Of a stretch of DNA of 64,000 bases, positions 1-11,393 are shown one piece after another; position 1 is the stretch's first letter; each line of letters opens with the position of its first letter. The notes below the pieces were generated by a model. That model made no database searches. It worked only from the letters and a program-made list of their open reading frames with translations, and was not told the DNA's origin. Made by a program: the position numbers and the translations under genes. Source of the stretch: Elymus sibiricus (lineage: Eukaryota > Streptophyta > Magnoliopsida > Poales > Poaceae); NCBI GenBank assembly GCA_039707655.1, contig CM077676.1:236755366-236819365 (forward strand). Reading direction: 5' to 3'.

Positions 1-82
1 CTGGTTATCTATATCAAGGAAGTCTACCAGTTGTTCTTGGGGCTGGTATGACTTGAGGCCATTCTGTGATTTATCTCAGAAA

Positions 83-1820
83 TGGGCCTGACAACTAGCT
101 CCCACACGTTGTTGAGCTGGAATTGATGCAATTCCTCTTGCATCGCTTGAATCCATTCCGGTTCAAGAAATGCTTCATCAACTTTGGTGGGCTCTGAAAT
201 AGAGACAAACGCGTAATGCCCACAAAAGTTAGCTAAATGTGAAGCTCTTAAGCGAGTGAGGGGACCAGGTGCATTGATGTTGTCAAGGATCTTCTCAATC
301 TGCACTTCGTTCGCCACTTATGAATGTGCTGGACGAGGGCCTTGTTGTTGTTGCCGTGCAGAATCCTCAGCATCATTTTCCTCAGGATTAGCAGTTTCTT
401 CATGGCGAGGGATCAGAACTTCTTCATCAGCTATTTCTTCACTGGGCACAATTTCACCAGTGCCCATAAGCTTGATCGATTCCTCAGGAGGCATTTCATC
501 TAGAACAGGAGGCAGGTGCTCTCTTTGTGAGCCGTTAGTTTCATCAAACCGCACATCTACAGTTTCAACAACCTTGTTGTGGTCGGTGTTGAAGACTCTG
601 TAGGTGTGCGAGTCCTTTTCGTAACCAAGCATAAAACCCTCATGTGCTTTCGGTGCAAATTTAGAATTGTGATAAGGATCTCTAATCCAGCATTTAGCAC
701 CGAAGACTTTGAAATAACTCACATTTGGTTTCTTGTCAGTGAGGAGCTCATATGAGGTCTTCTTGAGGAATTTGTGAAGATATACCCGGTTGATGATGTG
801 ACATGCAGTGTCAATTGCTTCAGGCCAGAAATGACGAGGTGTCTTGTATTCATCAAGCATAGTACGTGCCATCTCGGTGAGTGTCCGATTCTTGCGCTCC
901 ACGACTCCATTCTGCTGAGGCGTGTAGGGAGCAGAGAGCTCATGAGTGATACCAAGTTCATCAAGATAATCGTCGAGGCATGTGTTCTTGAACTCAGTGC
1001 CGTTGTCACTCCTGATGTGCTTGATCTTGAGACCATAATTCATCATGGCCTGATTGAAGAATCATCTGAAGACATCCTAAACTTCAGTCTTGTAGGAAAT
1101 GATGTGCACCCAGGTGTAACGAGAGTAGTCATCAACTATGATGAATCCGTAGAGAGATGCTGCATTGGTTAGTGTGGCATAATGTGTGGGACCAAACAAA
1201 TCCATATGAAGTAATTCAAAGGGATGAGTAGTAGTCATGATTGTCTTAGCCGTATGCTTGGATCTGGTCATTTTTCCAGACACACAAGCTCCACACAGAT
1301 GATCTTTGACGAATTTGACGCCTTCGACGCCAATGATGTGCTTCTTCTTGACGAGTGTGCTCAAATTCCTCATGCCAGCGTGTCCAAGACATCGATGCCA
1401 TAGTCAGCACTCTGAAGCTTTTGCCAGTAGACACGTGGCAGGCTGAGGACCTAGAGAGAAATCTACAATATACAAATCACCTTTCCTAAAGCCTTCGAAG
1501 ACTTTGGATTTGTCAGATTCCAACATCACAATGCATCTATATTTGCCAAAGATGACAATCATATCAAGATCACAAAGCATTGAGACAGACATGAGGTCGT
1601 ATCCAAGGGACTCAACAAGCATCACCTTTTCCATGTGTTGATCCTTCGAGATGGCAACCTTACCTAGACCCAATACCTTGCTTTTTCCTTTGTCGGCGTA
1701 TGTGATATGCTTCAGATGAGACGGAGTAAGGGGAGCATCAGTGAGGAGATTCCTATCTCCAGTCATGTGATTCGTGCAACCACTATCCAAGACCCATTAA
1801 GTGGCTGAGGGTGTGTCATC
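83..1820 (-). pseudogene. TE1 pol fragment: protease, integrase, start of RT
   Basis: The same frame as ORF1 resumes after a 216-nt spacer. Protease active-site motif DSGCTNHMTG is at about 1790-1760. The GAG-pre-integrase/zinc region with CGACVSGK lies around 1290. The integrase core (HMDLFGP, then RSDNGTEF near 1000, then NGVVERKNRT near 900) keeps the D,D,E triad by eye. The C-terminal integrase part with HEGFMLGY and DVRFDETNGS follows. Premature stops lie near 1404, 1077 and 318, and another just before the protease motif (near 1801, CAA to TAA). The RT coding begins (EPEWIQAMQEELHQF) but loses copia similarity near 83. No frameshift was seen, only stops. Confidence 0.75.
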
Positions 1821-2036
1821 CTGTAGAAGCATTAGTCTGACTTACAAATTCATATGATGATGATCAATTTCATCAGACAATTTCATCAAGGAATATTATT
1901 TAGCAGCATAAGGGATGTGTGAAATGAGTTATTCATTTCATCATGATTAGCCTGCATCCCAACAGGCACTTTGTCAGGTCTTCAGCAAATTCATCAGACA
2001 TTTTAGTTGTCTGAAGACCTGACCCTGCAGAAGAGA

Positions 2037-4586
2037 TTAGTTCTTTTTCTTAACCACCCACATCTGTATGGGTGGCTGAGAAGCAATGTAGCGAAGTGCA
2101 TTAATGGAGAACTTAGGCATTGAAGAATATGCATTTCTCTTCACAGGAGGGTTATAGTAATTGAATGAATAAGCTGAGAAATTCTTCGATGATTTGTGAA
2201 CATAGCGGTTCGAAGAATAATGCTCATATTCATCAAATCTCTGTTTGTTTCCCTATGAAACGGAGGCATTAGCACGACCATAAGTGGGTCTGTGTCCATT
2301 TGACGACTTTGATCCCTGTGAAGAATTTGCCCTGGGAAGTTTCTTCTTCATCGGTGGTGTCATGATGACATTCACCTGAAGATTTTCCAGAAGGCTTTTG
2401 GGAACCCAGATTTTCTTCACAGGTGGACCATTCCTGCAGTTAGTACCAACAAATCTGGCAAAGACTTCACCATTCTGATTCTTGAACATTTTATAGTTGG
2501 AGTTAAATGACTCATCTGAAGAATATGAAGTATCACAAGTATAGCCAGATAAAGTGGATGGATCTATTGGAGGTCCCTTTGCAACAATCCATGTGGTTTT
2601 GGGATACTACTCAGGCTTCCAATACGAACCATCAGCGTTGAGCTTTCTCTCAAAAGCAATACCCTCTTTCCTAGGGTTCCTGTGAAGAATTTGCTTTTTG
2701 AGCACGTCACACAGGGTTTGATGCCCTTTGAGGCTTTTGTACATGCCAGTGACACACAATTCCTTCAGCCCTGCATTTTCATCAGTAACACTGGTGGCTT
2801 CCTCAGATGAGGGGTTAGTAGCCACCGAAGCAGTTGAAGCAATTGAAAGTACTGAAGCATTTGAACATTCAGCTGAAGAATTTGCATTATTACGTTCAAG
2901 GCATTTTAGGCATGGTGCAACAAATTCTTCCTGAGCGGTACTGATCTGTTGAGCAAGGAGTGAATCATTTTCCTTTTGAAGATCATTATGAGATGCTCTC
3001 AGCTTCTCGAGATCTTGCTTCCTTTGAAGAAATTCATAGGACAGCTTCTCATGTTCAGCTGAGAGGGACACATGACGACTTTCAAGTTCGTCATATTGAG
3101 ACTTAAGCCTTCTGAGATCCTTAGACAAAGCTTGACCACGATCCATTTCCTCGTCCAACAGGTCATCGCTTTTGTCTAGCAGTTTTTGAATCTTTTCCAT
3201 GGCATGATGTTGCTCAGTTGCAATTTTAGCAAGTTTTTTATAGCTTGGTTTAGATTCACACTCAGTGTCGTCATCACTGGAAGTTTCAAAGTAAGCTTCT
3301 TGTGAAGTTACCTTTGCACCTCTTGCCATGAAGCAATAGGTGCGAGTGTAGTCATCAGCACAATCATCATTGTTGGTGGAGATACCATTATCCTCAGGGT
3401 TGAAGATGGACTTGCTGACATACTCAGTAGCGAGGGCAAGGCTCGCCACACCAGTGCCTGACTCCTCAGATTCCTCAGCTTGCTGATCATCGGATTCTTC
3501 CTCAGAATCCATTTCCTTCCCAATGAATGCACGAGCTCTGCTAGAACTGGTTTTCTTGTGAGATGAGGACTTTGATGAAGACTTTGAGGACTTCTTCTTT
3601 TTGCCATCAGATTCATCATCATCCCTGCTCTTCTTCTTCTTCTTCTTCTTCTTCTTCTTCTTTAGCCATAGAGGCCAGTCGGCGATGTAGTGGCCTGGCT
3701 TCTTGTATTTGTGACAGGTTCTCTTGTTGTAGTCTCGAGCAGACGCTTCTCCAGTGTTCTTCGAGTAATACTTTGAAGATTTTCCAAAGCGGTTCTTCTT
3801 GGAAAACTTCTGGAACTTCTTCACCGGCATAGCCAGTTCTCTGCCAATTTCCTCAGCACCATCAGAACTGCTCTCATATTCCCCTTCTTCTTCAGATGAA
3901 GAAATAGCCTTGGCTTTTTCTTTTGCCTTCCGAGCGTGAGGACGTCCATAACTGGGTCCATACATATCTCTCTTCTCTGCTTGCTGAAATTCATGAGTAT
4001 TGAGCCTTTCAAGAATGTCAGCATGATCTAGTGACTTGTAGTCAGGGCGCTCTTGAATCATCAGTGCCAAGGTGTCGAAGGAACTGTCCAATGACCTCAG
4101 CAATTTCTTCACCACCTCATGATCGGTGATGTCAGTAGCACCAAGAGCCAGAAGCTCATTGGAGATATCAGTGAGACGGTCGAAGGTTTGCTGCACATTT
4201 TCGTTGTCGAGCCTCTTGAATCGATTGAAGAGATTGCGTAGAACATCAACTCAGGAGTCACGTTGAATGGAAACTCCCTCATTGACTTTGGAGAGCCGGT
4301 CCCAGATCAGCTTCGAAGTTTCCAAAGCACTCACTCTACCATACTGGCCTTTGTTCAGATGACCACATATGATATTCTTCGCTTGAGAGTCGAGTTGCTT
4401 AAATCGCTTCACATCGGTGGCATTGATGCTTGGAGCCACGGTAGGCACTCCATTCTCAACAACGAACCAGAGATCATTGTTGATTGCCTCAAGATGCATT
4501 CGCATCTTATTCTTCCAGTAGGGATAGTCCGTGCCATCGAAGATGGGGCACGCAGCGGATACCTTGATCATACCTGCGGTCGACAT
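2037..4586 (-). pseudogene. TE1 ORF1: gag with zinc knuckle and long coiled coil, three premature stops
   Basis: One reading frame from an ATG at 4586 to a TAA at 2037-2039, about 849 codons, with premature stops near 4251-4253, 2607 and 2253. All three fit C-to-T changes (CGA to TGA, CAG to TAG). The N-terminal part (to about 3990) is a copia gag domain of the UBN2 kind. A CCHC-like knuckle (CHKYKKPGHYIADW, last C replaced by W) lies near 3690-3720. It is followed by a poly-lysine run from a CTT microsatellite (3628-3661), an acidic/serine-rich linker and a heptad-like coiled coil (about 2940-3250). The end (IQMWVVKKKN then stop) matches the end of ORF1 in copia B. It would form virus-like particles in the cytoplasm if intact. 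Confidence 0.75.
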
Positions 4587-4639
4587 AACTAAAACTCCAG
4601 GTGGTTAAACCAAAATCACACAGAACAAGGGAGTCCCTT

Positions 4640-4651
4640 GCTCTGATACCA
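4640..4651 (-). promoter_or_regulatory. TE1 primer binding site (initiator tRNA-Met type)
   Basis: TGGTATCAGAGC on the minus strand, separated from the LTR end by two bases. This is the usual copia primer site complementary to the 3' end of initiator tRNA-Met. Confidence 0.8.
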
Positions 4652-4653
4652 AT

Positions 4654-6150
4654 TGAAAGCGCAGGTTAACTCCCAGAGGGGGGTGAATGGGAGATTTTTA
4701 GAATTTCGTCAAACTCTGAAGATTTTGATGAAAATCAGAGTGACGAAATAGAAACAGCAGTGAAACTAGATCGACACAGATGTAGATAGCATGCAAAAGA
4801 AATACATACAAGTGCAGAACAAGTAGTCATACAAACAGACATGCATGAGGAAGATGAACTGAAGAAATGAAATACAACATGATGAAGGTCTTCAGTTCAA
4901 ATTCTTCAGATAAGTAGAGCACAAGTTCTTCAGCAGCGGAAATGCGTAAAGGTAAAGGGGTGAGGAATTTGAAACCAGTTGGGCTCGGTGAAGACACATG
5001 ATTTGGTAGACTAGTTCCAGTTGCTGTATCAACTGTACGTCTGGTTGAGGCGGCTGAGTCTTACCTCGGAGGACACTTAGTCCTCACCGTATTCCTCTTG
5101 AGATAAGGTCACTTAGACCTCGCCCAATCACTCGTGGTAAGTCTTCAAGGTAGACTTCCAAAACCTTCACAGACTTGTTCACCGGCATGCCACAATTACT
5201 CTTGGGTGCTCAAAACATGATGCCTAACCGTCTGGAAGAATGACAGTCTTCAAAGGTAATAAGCGTCGGATCACACAGATCAACTTCTTCAGTGATGCTT
5301 AGTCACTTTGGCTCTGGTTGGGTTTTTCCTCACTTGGGTTCTCACAAAGTCGTCAGAGGAAGGGTTGCTCTCAAATGACAAGTGTCAAGTTCTCTCTAGA
5401 GCAGCCAACCCACTAGTGGTTGTGGGGGGCGGCTATTTATAGCCAGTGGGCAACCCGACATGAATTGTCATAAATGCCCTTCTCAGACATGACCGTTGTC
5501 AGGATAAGAATCCACTCGACAGTTGGCACGCGGCGCAGCAACGGTCGAAAATTAAGCTCTCAATTTCGTCGGGGCACTCTATTTCCTCACGATAGGTAGA
5601 TCGCACTGGCGAAATCCTAACTCCTCAGCCTGACCAAATTCGTCAGAGACCAGATGAACTTCATCACTATCACTGTCAAATTCGTCAGCTGTTCCGGAGA
5701 TTTCCAAAGGCTTCACTCGAAGCGGCTGTAATGTGTATAGGTTTGAGCATCGCTTTGAAGTATGAAATATGTTTCACCTAGACCCCTTTAACAGTATGGT
5801 TTTTCCTATGACTCAAATAAGAAGAAAAAGAAACTATGAAAACAAAGTCTTCAAGCTTCAAAGTCTTCACATCAATTTCTTCAAAGGCCGCACCAAATTC
5901 TTCACTTGAAGAAATACATTTTTTAGGGGTCGACTTCCGTGGTTAAACCAAGTCTTCAGGGACTATTTTCTTCTGTGTACACTTACAAACACATTAGTCC
6001 CTTAACCTATTTGTCTTCAATACTCCAAAACCACTAAGGGGGCACTTGATGCACTTACACTTGCCTACAACTAAAATTGGGAAAAGGATAAGTTTTTATT
6101 TGGTCAAGTAGTCTAATCACCCCCCCTCTAAACATACTTTCGATCCTACA
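4654..6150 (-). repeat. 5' LTR of TE1 (about 1.5 kb)
   Basis: On the minus strand it starts TGTAGGATCG and ends GCTTTCA next to the primer binding site. A TATA box (ATAAATA on the minus strand, 5433-5441) lies in a GGCTATAAATAGCC context, the same core as in the copia B LTR near 32531. Near the 3' end is the run ATTCACCCCCCTCT, also seen at the LTR ends of copias B and D. The LTR is rich in TTCTTCA/TGAAGAA words. No partner LTR is in the window, so it cannot be dated. Confidence 0.8.
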
Positions 6151-6154
6151 ACCC

Positions 6155-7078
6155 CTATTTAGGGGAACTGCCAGGTTGCTCCGAGGGGACGGTTTTGCTC
6201 ATCGTGTGCTTTATACTATCTTGCCTGCTTGACGTGTCTTGAGTACTCGGCGCATCCTCGGTGATCTTTAGCTCGGCCAAAGGCCGTGACCTGCTCTTCC
6301 TCTGGGGGGAAATCTCCGTGTTGCCATTTACTGTGATCACGTCATTTGGTCTTGGCATCATAAGTTTTAAATAGCCGTAGTGTGGGATGGCATGAAAGCA
6401 AGCGAAGGCGGGTCGCCCGAGAAGCGCTTGATATCGGTTGTGAAAGGGTGCAATCTCGAAGATCAATCTTTCCCTTCGAAAGTTTTGGTGTGTGCCGAAT
6501 ACTACGTCCAGCGCAACACTTCCGGCACTTCGGGTCCGAACCCTTGGCATGATGCCTTTGAATACGGAATTACTTGGTCTGATTTTTGCTGGATGGATAC
6601 ACATTTCCTTAATGGTTTCGGCATAGATCAGGTTGAAGCTGCTGCCGCAATCCATTAGGATGTGGGTTAAGTAAACACCATCCACGATGGAATCAAGTAT
6701 CAACGCGGTTGTATCTCCGTGACGGAGTTCTGCCGAATGGTCTTGTTGGTTAAATGTGATCGGGAATTCCGACCACTTGTTATCCCAGGACTGCCTAGAT
6801 CTGCTAGCACTAGTGTAGCGGGGCGTCCACATCCTCCCCCTGTTAACGTGAGTGGAGTATATCAGGTTAACATCCTTAACATCAGGAGAGAATTGCTTTT
6901 GGCCGCCATGAGTCGGCCCGGGCTGGTCTTCATTCTCGACATGAGTTTGGCTTTTGCCCTGGTTCTCGGCCGCTATTTTACCGGCTTGCTTGATCACCCA
7001 GCAGTTCCGGTTAGAATGAGTGGCCATCCGGTCAGGAGCACCATGGATAGCACATGGCTTGTCCAGGATTTTATCCAA
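6155..7078 (-). pseudogene. TE2 aspartic protease region
   Basis: A 307-codon open stretch in a different frame from gag (84-nt overlap with the gag frame), indicating a frameshift near 7000-7078. It contains HILMDCGSSFNLIYAETI, the D-x-G-S-S protease active site of gypsy elements, and a downstream ALLGRPAF motif matching the second conserved protease block. It ends close to the point where TE1 interrupts the element. Confidence 0.65.
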
Positions 7079-9425
7079 CGTGGAAGGGCCGTCTCTATTC
7101 CCTTGAAAGGGTTTCCGTTTGCTGCCGCTACACTGGTTGACGAATCCAGCATTAATTGCTCCTTCCTCGGCATCGCTACTACTCCCTCTGGTTTGACGCT
7201 TATTATTTTTATTGCGCCGAGGTTTTTACCGTTTCCGTCGCATACCTCGGAGGTACCTGGGTCTCCATTGTGGTTGTTCCTGTGAGCCAGCCAGCTGTCC
7301 TCACCCACGCAAAATCGAGTCGTCGGTTGTGTGAGGGACGCCATCGACCGGGACTTTTCTTGCCCGAGCTCTCTAGCAAGCCATTCATTGCGGATGCTAT
7401 GCTTAAAGGCGGCAATTGCCTCTGCGTCCGGACAGTCGACTATTTGATTTTTTGTGGTCAAAAACTGGTTCCAGAATTTCCTGGCTGACTCCCCTGGCTC
7501 TTGCACGATATGACCGAGGTCATCACTGTCCGGGGGTCGGACGTAAGTCCATTGAAAGTTGGATCGGAAAGCGTCCTCGAGGTCCTCCCAACTGCCAATC
7601 GAGTTCTCGGGCAAGCTGTTAAGCCAATGTCGGGCCAGTCCCTTGAGCTTTAAGGGTAAGTATTTGATGGCGTGGAGGTTGTCACCTCGGGCCATGTGGA
7701 TGTGCATGAGCAAATCCTCAATCCATACCACTGGGTTCGTAGTCCCATCGTACGGCTCAATATTGATGGGTTTAAACCCATCTGGGAACTGGTGTTGCAT
7801 CACCTCATCTGTAAAGCATATGGGGTGAGCTGCTCCTCGGATCCGGGTTGTGGCGTGCCGGACGTCCGATGTCGTCAGTGCCCACTCACGCGTATAATCG
7901 CGTGTTTTGCCATATTTGGCCAGCCAAGCCAGGTATCCCGCCTGTTCAGCAGGTGGGCGTTCCCGAGACCTATAAATGGAATGGGACGGAGCAGTTGGCG
8001 CTTGGTCAGATTCCTCCCGTGGATCGTAAGTATTTCGAGGCGAAAGTGGATTCTTGCTGTGATGGCGCAGTATTTTTGTGGGATTAGGGTATCCACTCGC
8101 TGGCCTGTCTCGGCCCCGAGGAGGGCGATCCGGACTTTTGACCCAACCACGCCTTGACAGCGGGGTCCCGACAAGCTCCTCATCAAATTCGGGAGCTAAC
8201 CCCCTTCGTGGATATTGCTGCCTATTTCCTGCCACTCTCTCCTCGAGCTCTTGCTCGGCACTGAGGACCTCAGTCCATTTGTCATTTAATCTATCCTGCT
8301 CGTCTCGAAGCTTCTAGGACTTTTGCTTCATGCTTTTTGCGGTGCTAATTAGCCACCGGCGGAAGGCCTGTAGCCGAGGATCATCTAAGGGATCCTCGGG
8401 GATATCAAATTCGTTGGGTCCGAGGCTTAAATCTTCCTCAGACTCTGGGTAATAGTGAATGTCCTCGGGGTCTTCATCGTCCCCGTCGGGTGTGGCGCCG
8501 TTGATGGGGACATTGCCGGTGTTATCGCCTGTATTTTGATCCTCGGCGCCATCCGAAGTATCGCCGTTATCAGTAGCGTCGCTGTTATCAGTAGCTTCAT
8601 GGTTATTGTCGCCTTTGCCTGCGCCTCTATTACGGCATCTACGGCGTCGTCGTTTGAGAGGCTCCTTATCTTCTTCATCATCCTTAGGAGTGTCTAAATG
8701 TAGAAATCGTGGGTGGAGGTAGCCGCCCAATTCCCGGTATAACCGGTGGCTATGGGTGATGCGTCATATGACATATCTTCGGCATCCTCATCCATATCGA
8801 TGGCCTCCTCAGAGGCGTAGTCCAACACATCGGTTAAGTCTTCGACGGTGGCGACTAAGTGGGTGGTGGGTGGGGAGAAAATTTCCGCACCCTCGGATTT
8901 ACATCATTTTGGTCGTAGACCACTGCCCGTCCGAGATTCCAAGATTCTGGATTCGGTCCAGCATCTCATTCAGAGCAGACAGGTCAGCTTCATCCATCTC
9001 TTGATAGCAGGCTGGACTGACCTGCAGTTTAGCGGAGGTGTCGCCTGACGCGGCCTCGGAGTTTTCGCCAAGGAGGTTTAACACCTGAGCCAGTGAGGTG
9101 ACGCTCGGATCCGAGATCGAAGCCAAATCTGAGGTACAGATCGTATCACGGGTTGGCTCCGAGATTGAATCTGGTGTGCGGGCAGCGACATCCTTGAGTT
9201 CTCGAGCTGATCCGAAATCCAACCCGAGAAGGCAAGCTCGCCGCGTGAATCCGCGACGTACTCCAGATTGCCAAACCGGATGGCTTGGACAGGGGAGAAA
9301 CTCTCTACTTGGCCGAGATGGCCAGTTGAGTCGACGTGCAGCATGATGCTGCCGAAGGCGAAAAGCTGGTCGGGGACGAAGATATCCCCACATCCAATGC
9401 TGTCATCGATCCGAAGATTCACCAT
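6994..9425 (-). pseudogene. TE2 gag, frameshifted and with internal stops
   Basis: An N-terminal stretch beginning MVNLRIDDSIGCGDIF (9425 downward) is in one frame, and from about 9200 the coding continues in another frame down to 6994. Stops separate 9393-8899, 8730-8314 and 8235-6994, which share a frame. The middle part is acidic and Arg-rich (a run of RRRRRCRNRG). The 8235-6994 part carries the retrotransposon gag domain with motifs FPDGFKPINIEPYDGT, ARHWLNSLP and WEDLEDAFRSNF. The 8235 ORF opens on a non-ATG codon, so I do not take that as a start. It is inactive as read. Confidence 0.65.
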
Positions 9426-9468
9426 CGAGCTCTTGCGACCACACAGCGGGACCTATATAGGCCAGCAA

Positions 9469-9960
9469 TGTCGGTGCTAAAATCGGCAGATATTGGGTAG
9501 GGGGTCCCAAGCTTGGCGATCTGAGCTAGATTGGAACAGGAGAAAGTAGGGACACGGTGTTTACCCAGGTTCAGGCCCTTTTGATGAGGTAAAACCCTAC
9601 GTCATGCTTCTGATATATTGATTGTGATGGGGTACAGAGTACAGTATGATCTACCTCGAGATCATATGAAGGAGTTCTAAGCTCTAAAACCTTGTAATCG
9701 TGCCTCTACAAACTAAACCCCACGACTTATATAGGCACTGGGGGTATCTAGGGTTTACACATGGTCGGTTAGAATCTAGGGATAAGCATGTCGATCATTC
9801 AAATATGCTTGAAGTGTACGCCAAGCCTTCAGGAGATCTTCATCTGGATTACGCCGGGGGCCTGGGCCAGCATGGCCCATTTGTCAATCATTGGCGGGTC
9901 CTCGGCCCAGCCCATAACCGGCGGGCCGACGTGGTTACCACCCCCTAGTCCAGGACACCA
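9469..9960 (-). repeat. 5' LTR of TE2 (492 bp)
   Basis: Plus-strand ends are TGTCGGTGCTAAAATCGGC on the left and AGTCCAGGACACCA on the right, the imperfect palindromic ends familiar from short grass gypsy LTRs. A minus-strand TATA (GCCTATATAAGTCG, near 9727-9740) and the CCCAGGTTCAGGCCC block (about 9567-9581) support LTR identity. The block recurs with small changes near 21090 in intron 2 of the host gene. Confidence 0.7.
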
Positions 9961-10497
9961 ACAACGGCGTTGGTGGCGGCGGCGGTGGAGACGATGGCGA
10001 CGGAGACGGAGAAGACGGTGTCGGCAAGGCGTTGGCGGCGACGGTGGGGGCGGCAATGGAGATGACAGGGCGGGGCGTTGGCGGTGCCGGCGCGGGGTGG
10101 AATGGATGTGGGGGAAGAATGGGGATCAGATGGGGGTGTTTGGGGGTAGTGGCCGGCCTAGTAGTTGTTGGCGTGGGCTGACATAGCCCACGGCATACCT
10201 ATTTTTTTACTTTTTAAATTTTATTTTTAGTTTACTTTTTTATAAACATTGTTTTATATTTATAGTTATGTTTATTTTATTTTATTTTATTTTTAGTTTA
10301 TTTTTTGTTTTATTTTTAATTATTTTTATTATTTTGGCTAATATATATATATACACATAATAAAATAGTTGAAGCCCATAATTACAACAACATCGATCTC
10401 ATTATATCAATCTGCCCTAGATACATAATAGTTGGTCAATCAAGGATGATAAAACAACAACGAATATAACTTCTACTACTCGATCTAGTTAATTTGC

Positions 10498-11217
10498 CTA
10501 GACTAAAAACATCATCAGTGTAATGACTCCCACGAGAAGAAATGCTGCCACCGATCCAGCTGGGAGAATGAGCCCAATCATAACACCAACTAAAAGTGCA
10601 TATCGAAACTTCTTAAATTTTTGAATTTGGCCTCGCATCACATCATTCTTGACTTGCATCTCATCTATCTGTTGTCTCAGTGGTCCAATAGAGTACTAGA
10701 GCAACTCGCTTACATACTTCTGCACGAGATCAACCCATATCCATGTGTAGCAATACTTTGTCCCTGTTGTGTGCAGAGCACAATATATATACACACATAA
10801 TGATGTGAGCGACACTAGAGTTGAATTGTGCAAATTAGCTGAAATAGAGATCGAGAGGTATTTTCTGTCATATACCTTTCCACGGTTGGCGCATATGTAG
10901 AATTCTCGGTCTGGATTCCATTTTGTGTGCGAGATATGCTTATCAACAGGGCGCCGATAGCCGCAAAGCAGCACTGGTGCCCTCACCCGATTCCCGGCAG
11001 CTTCGGTGCCGGTGGCGTAACTGTCAGATCAAATGGACGTCGCACTGTTGCAGCGGGATGATTCGTCGGACAAGGCTGGCTGCACTGGCCGTGGCGAGCT
11101 CATGGCGTCGCCAACAGGGCCAGAGGGGAGCTCGGCCAAGGCAACGGAGTCCCAAACTTTCGACACGCTCCACCGACGTGGGCTCGCACGCGGGTCCATT
11201 ATCACCCACGTAGCTAG
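10498..11217 (-). pseudogene. GRF-type zinc-finger protein-like gene remnant with C-terminal membrane segment
   Basis: On the minus strand, 57 open codons start at 11217. After a short break comes a segment with LLCGY, then KWNPDREFYICANRGK, the spacing of a plant GRF zinc finger (CG...NP.R.FY.C). GT follows directly after that lysine codon, and an AG lies near 10770. After it the segment YCYTWIWVDLVQKYVSELL ends at a TAG near 10702. The same frame then continues as a Q/K-rich helix (LRQQIDEMQ) and a strongly hydrophobic tail (ALLVGVMIGLILPAG, FLLVGVITLMMFLV) to a stop at 10498-10500. This zinc finger, coil and membrane-tail order matches small plant GRF proteins. The first zinc cysteine is not seen, the splice phase does not fit, and there is an in-frame stop, so I call it broken. 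It may be a gene piece carried by the CACTA element. Confidence 0.45.
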
Positions 11218-11393
11218 CTAAGAGGGAACAACAAAAACTAAGAGGAGCTAGCTAGTTAGGGAGAAGAGTTTTGTGGAGAATGGAAGTGAATGTGTTTGAG
11301 AAACAAGGGCCGTCAACACTCCTATATATAGGTAAAACTTAGGCTGGCGTTCCAATACAAGGCACGCCATCACTAGAGTGTTTACCTATGGCG

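Larger units (their letters stand above)
1..6150 (-). mobile_element. TE1: decayed Ty1-copia LTR retrotransposon, 3' part missing
   Basis: Minus-strand element read from its 5' LTR (4654-6150) through a primer binding site (4640-4651), a long gag ORF and a copia-order pol (protease, GAG-pre-integrase, integrase, start of reverse transcriptase). Similarity to copia RT is lost near position 83, just after the VWELV motif that precedes the RT core. The sequence 1-83 is therefore either unrelated DNA joined by deletion or a rearranged 3' end, and the RT core, RNase H and 3' LTR are not seen. The outer LTR end (CCTACA on the plus strand) abuts gypsy TE2, so TE1 probably inserted into TE2. Its ORF1 is closely related to ORF1 of copia B at 33594-36098. 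Confidence 0.85.
6151..9960 (-). mobile_element. TE2: Ty3-gypsy element, 5' LTR plus gag-protease only
   Basis: Minus-strand gypsy element entered by TE1 at 6150/6151. It contains an LTR (9469-9960), a gag with a Retrotrans_gag-like domain and an aspartic protease. RT, RNase H and integrase would lie beyond TE1, outside the window. The FKPINIEPYDGT and ARHWLNSLPENSIGSWEDL gag motifs resemble Tat-lineage elements of grasses (from memory, not searched). The right LTR end lies against DNA I assign to a CACTA remnant. Confidence 0.75.
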
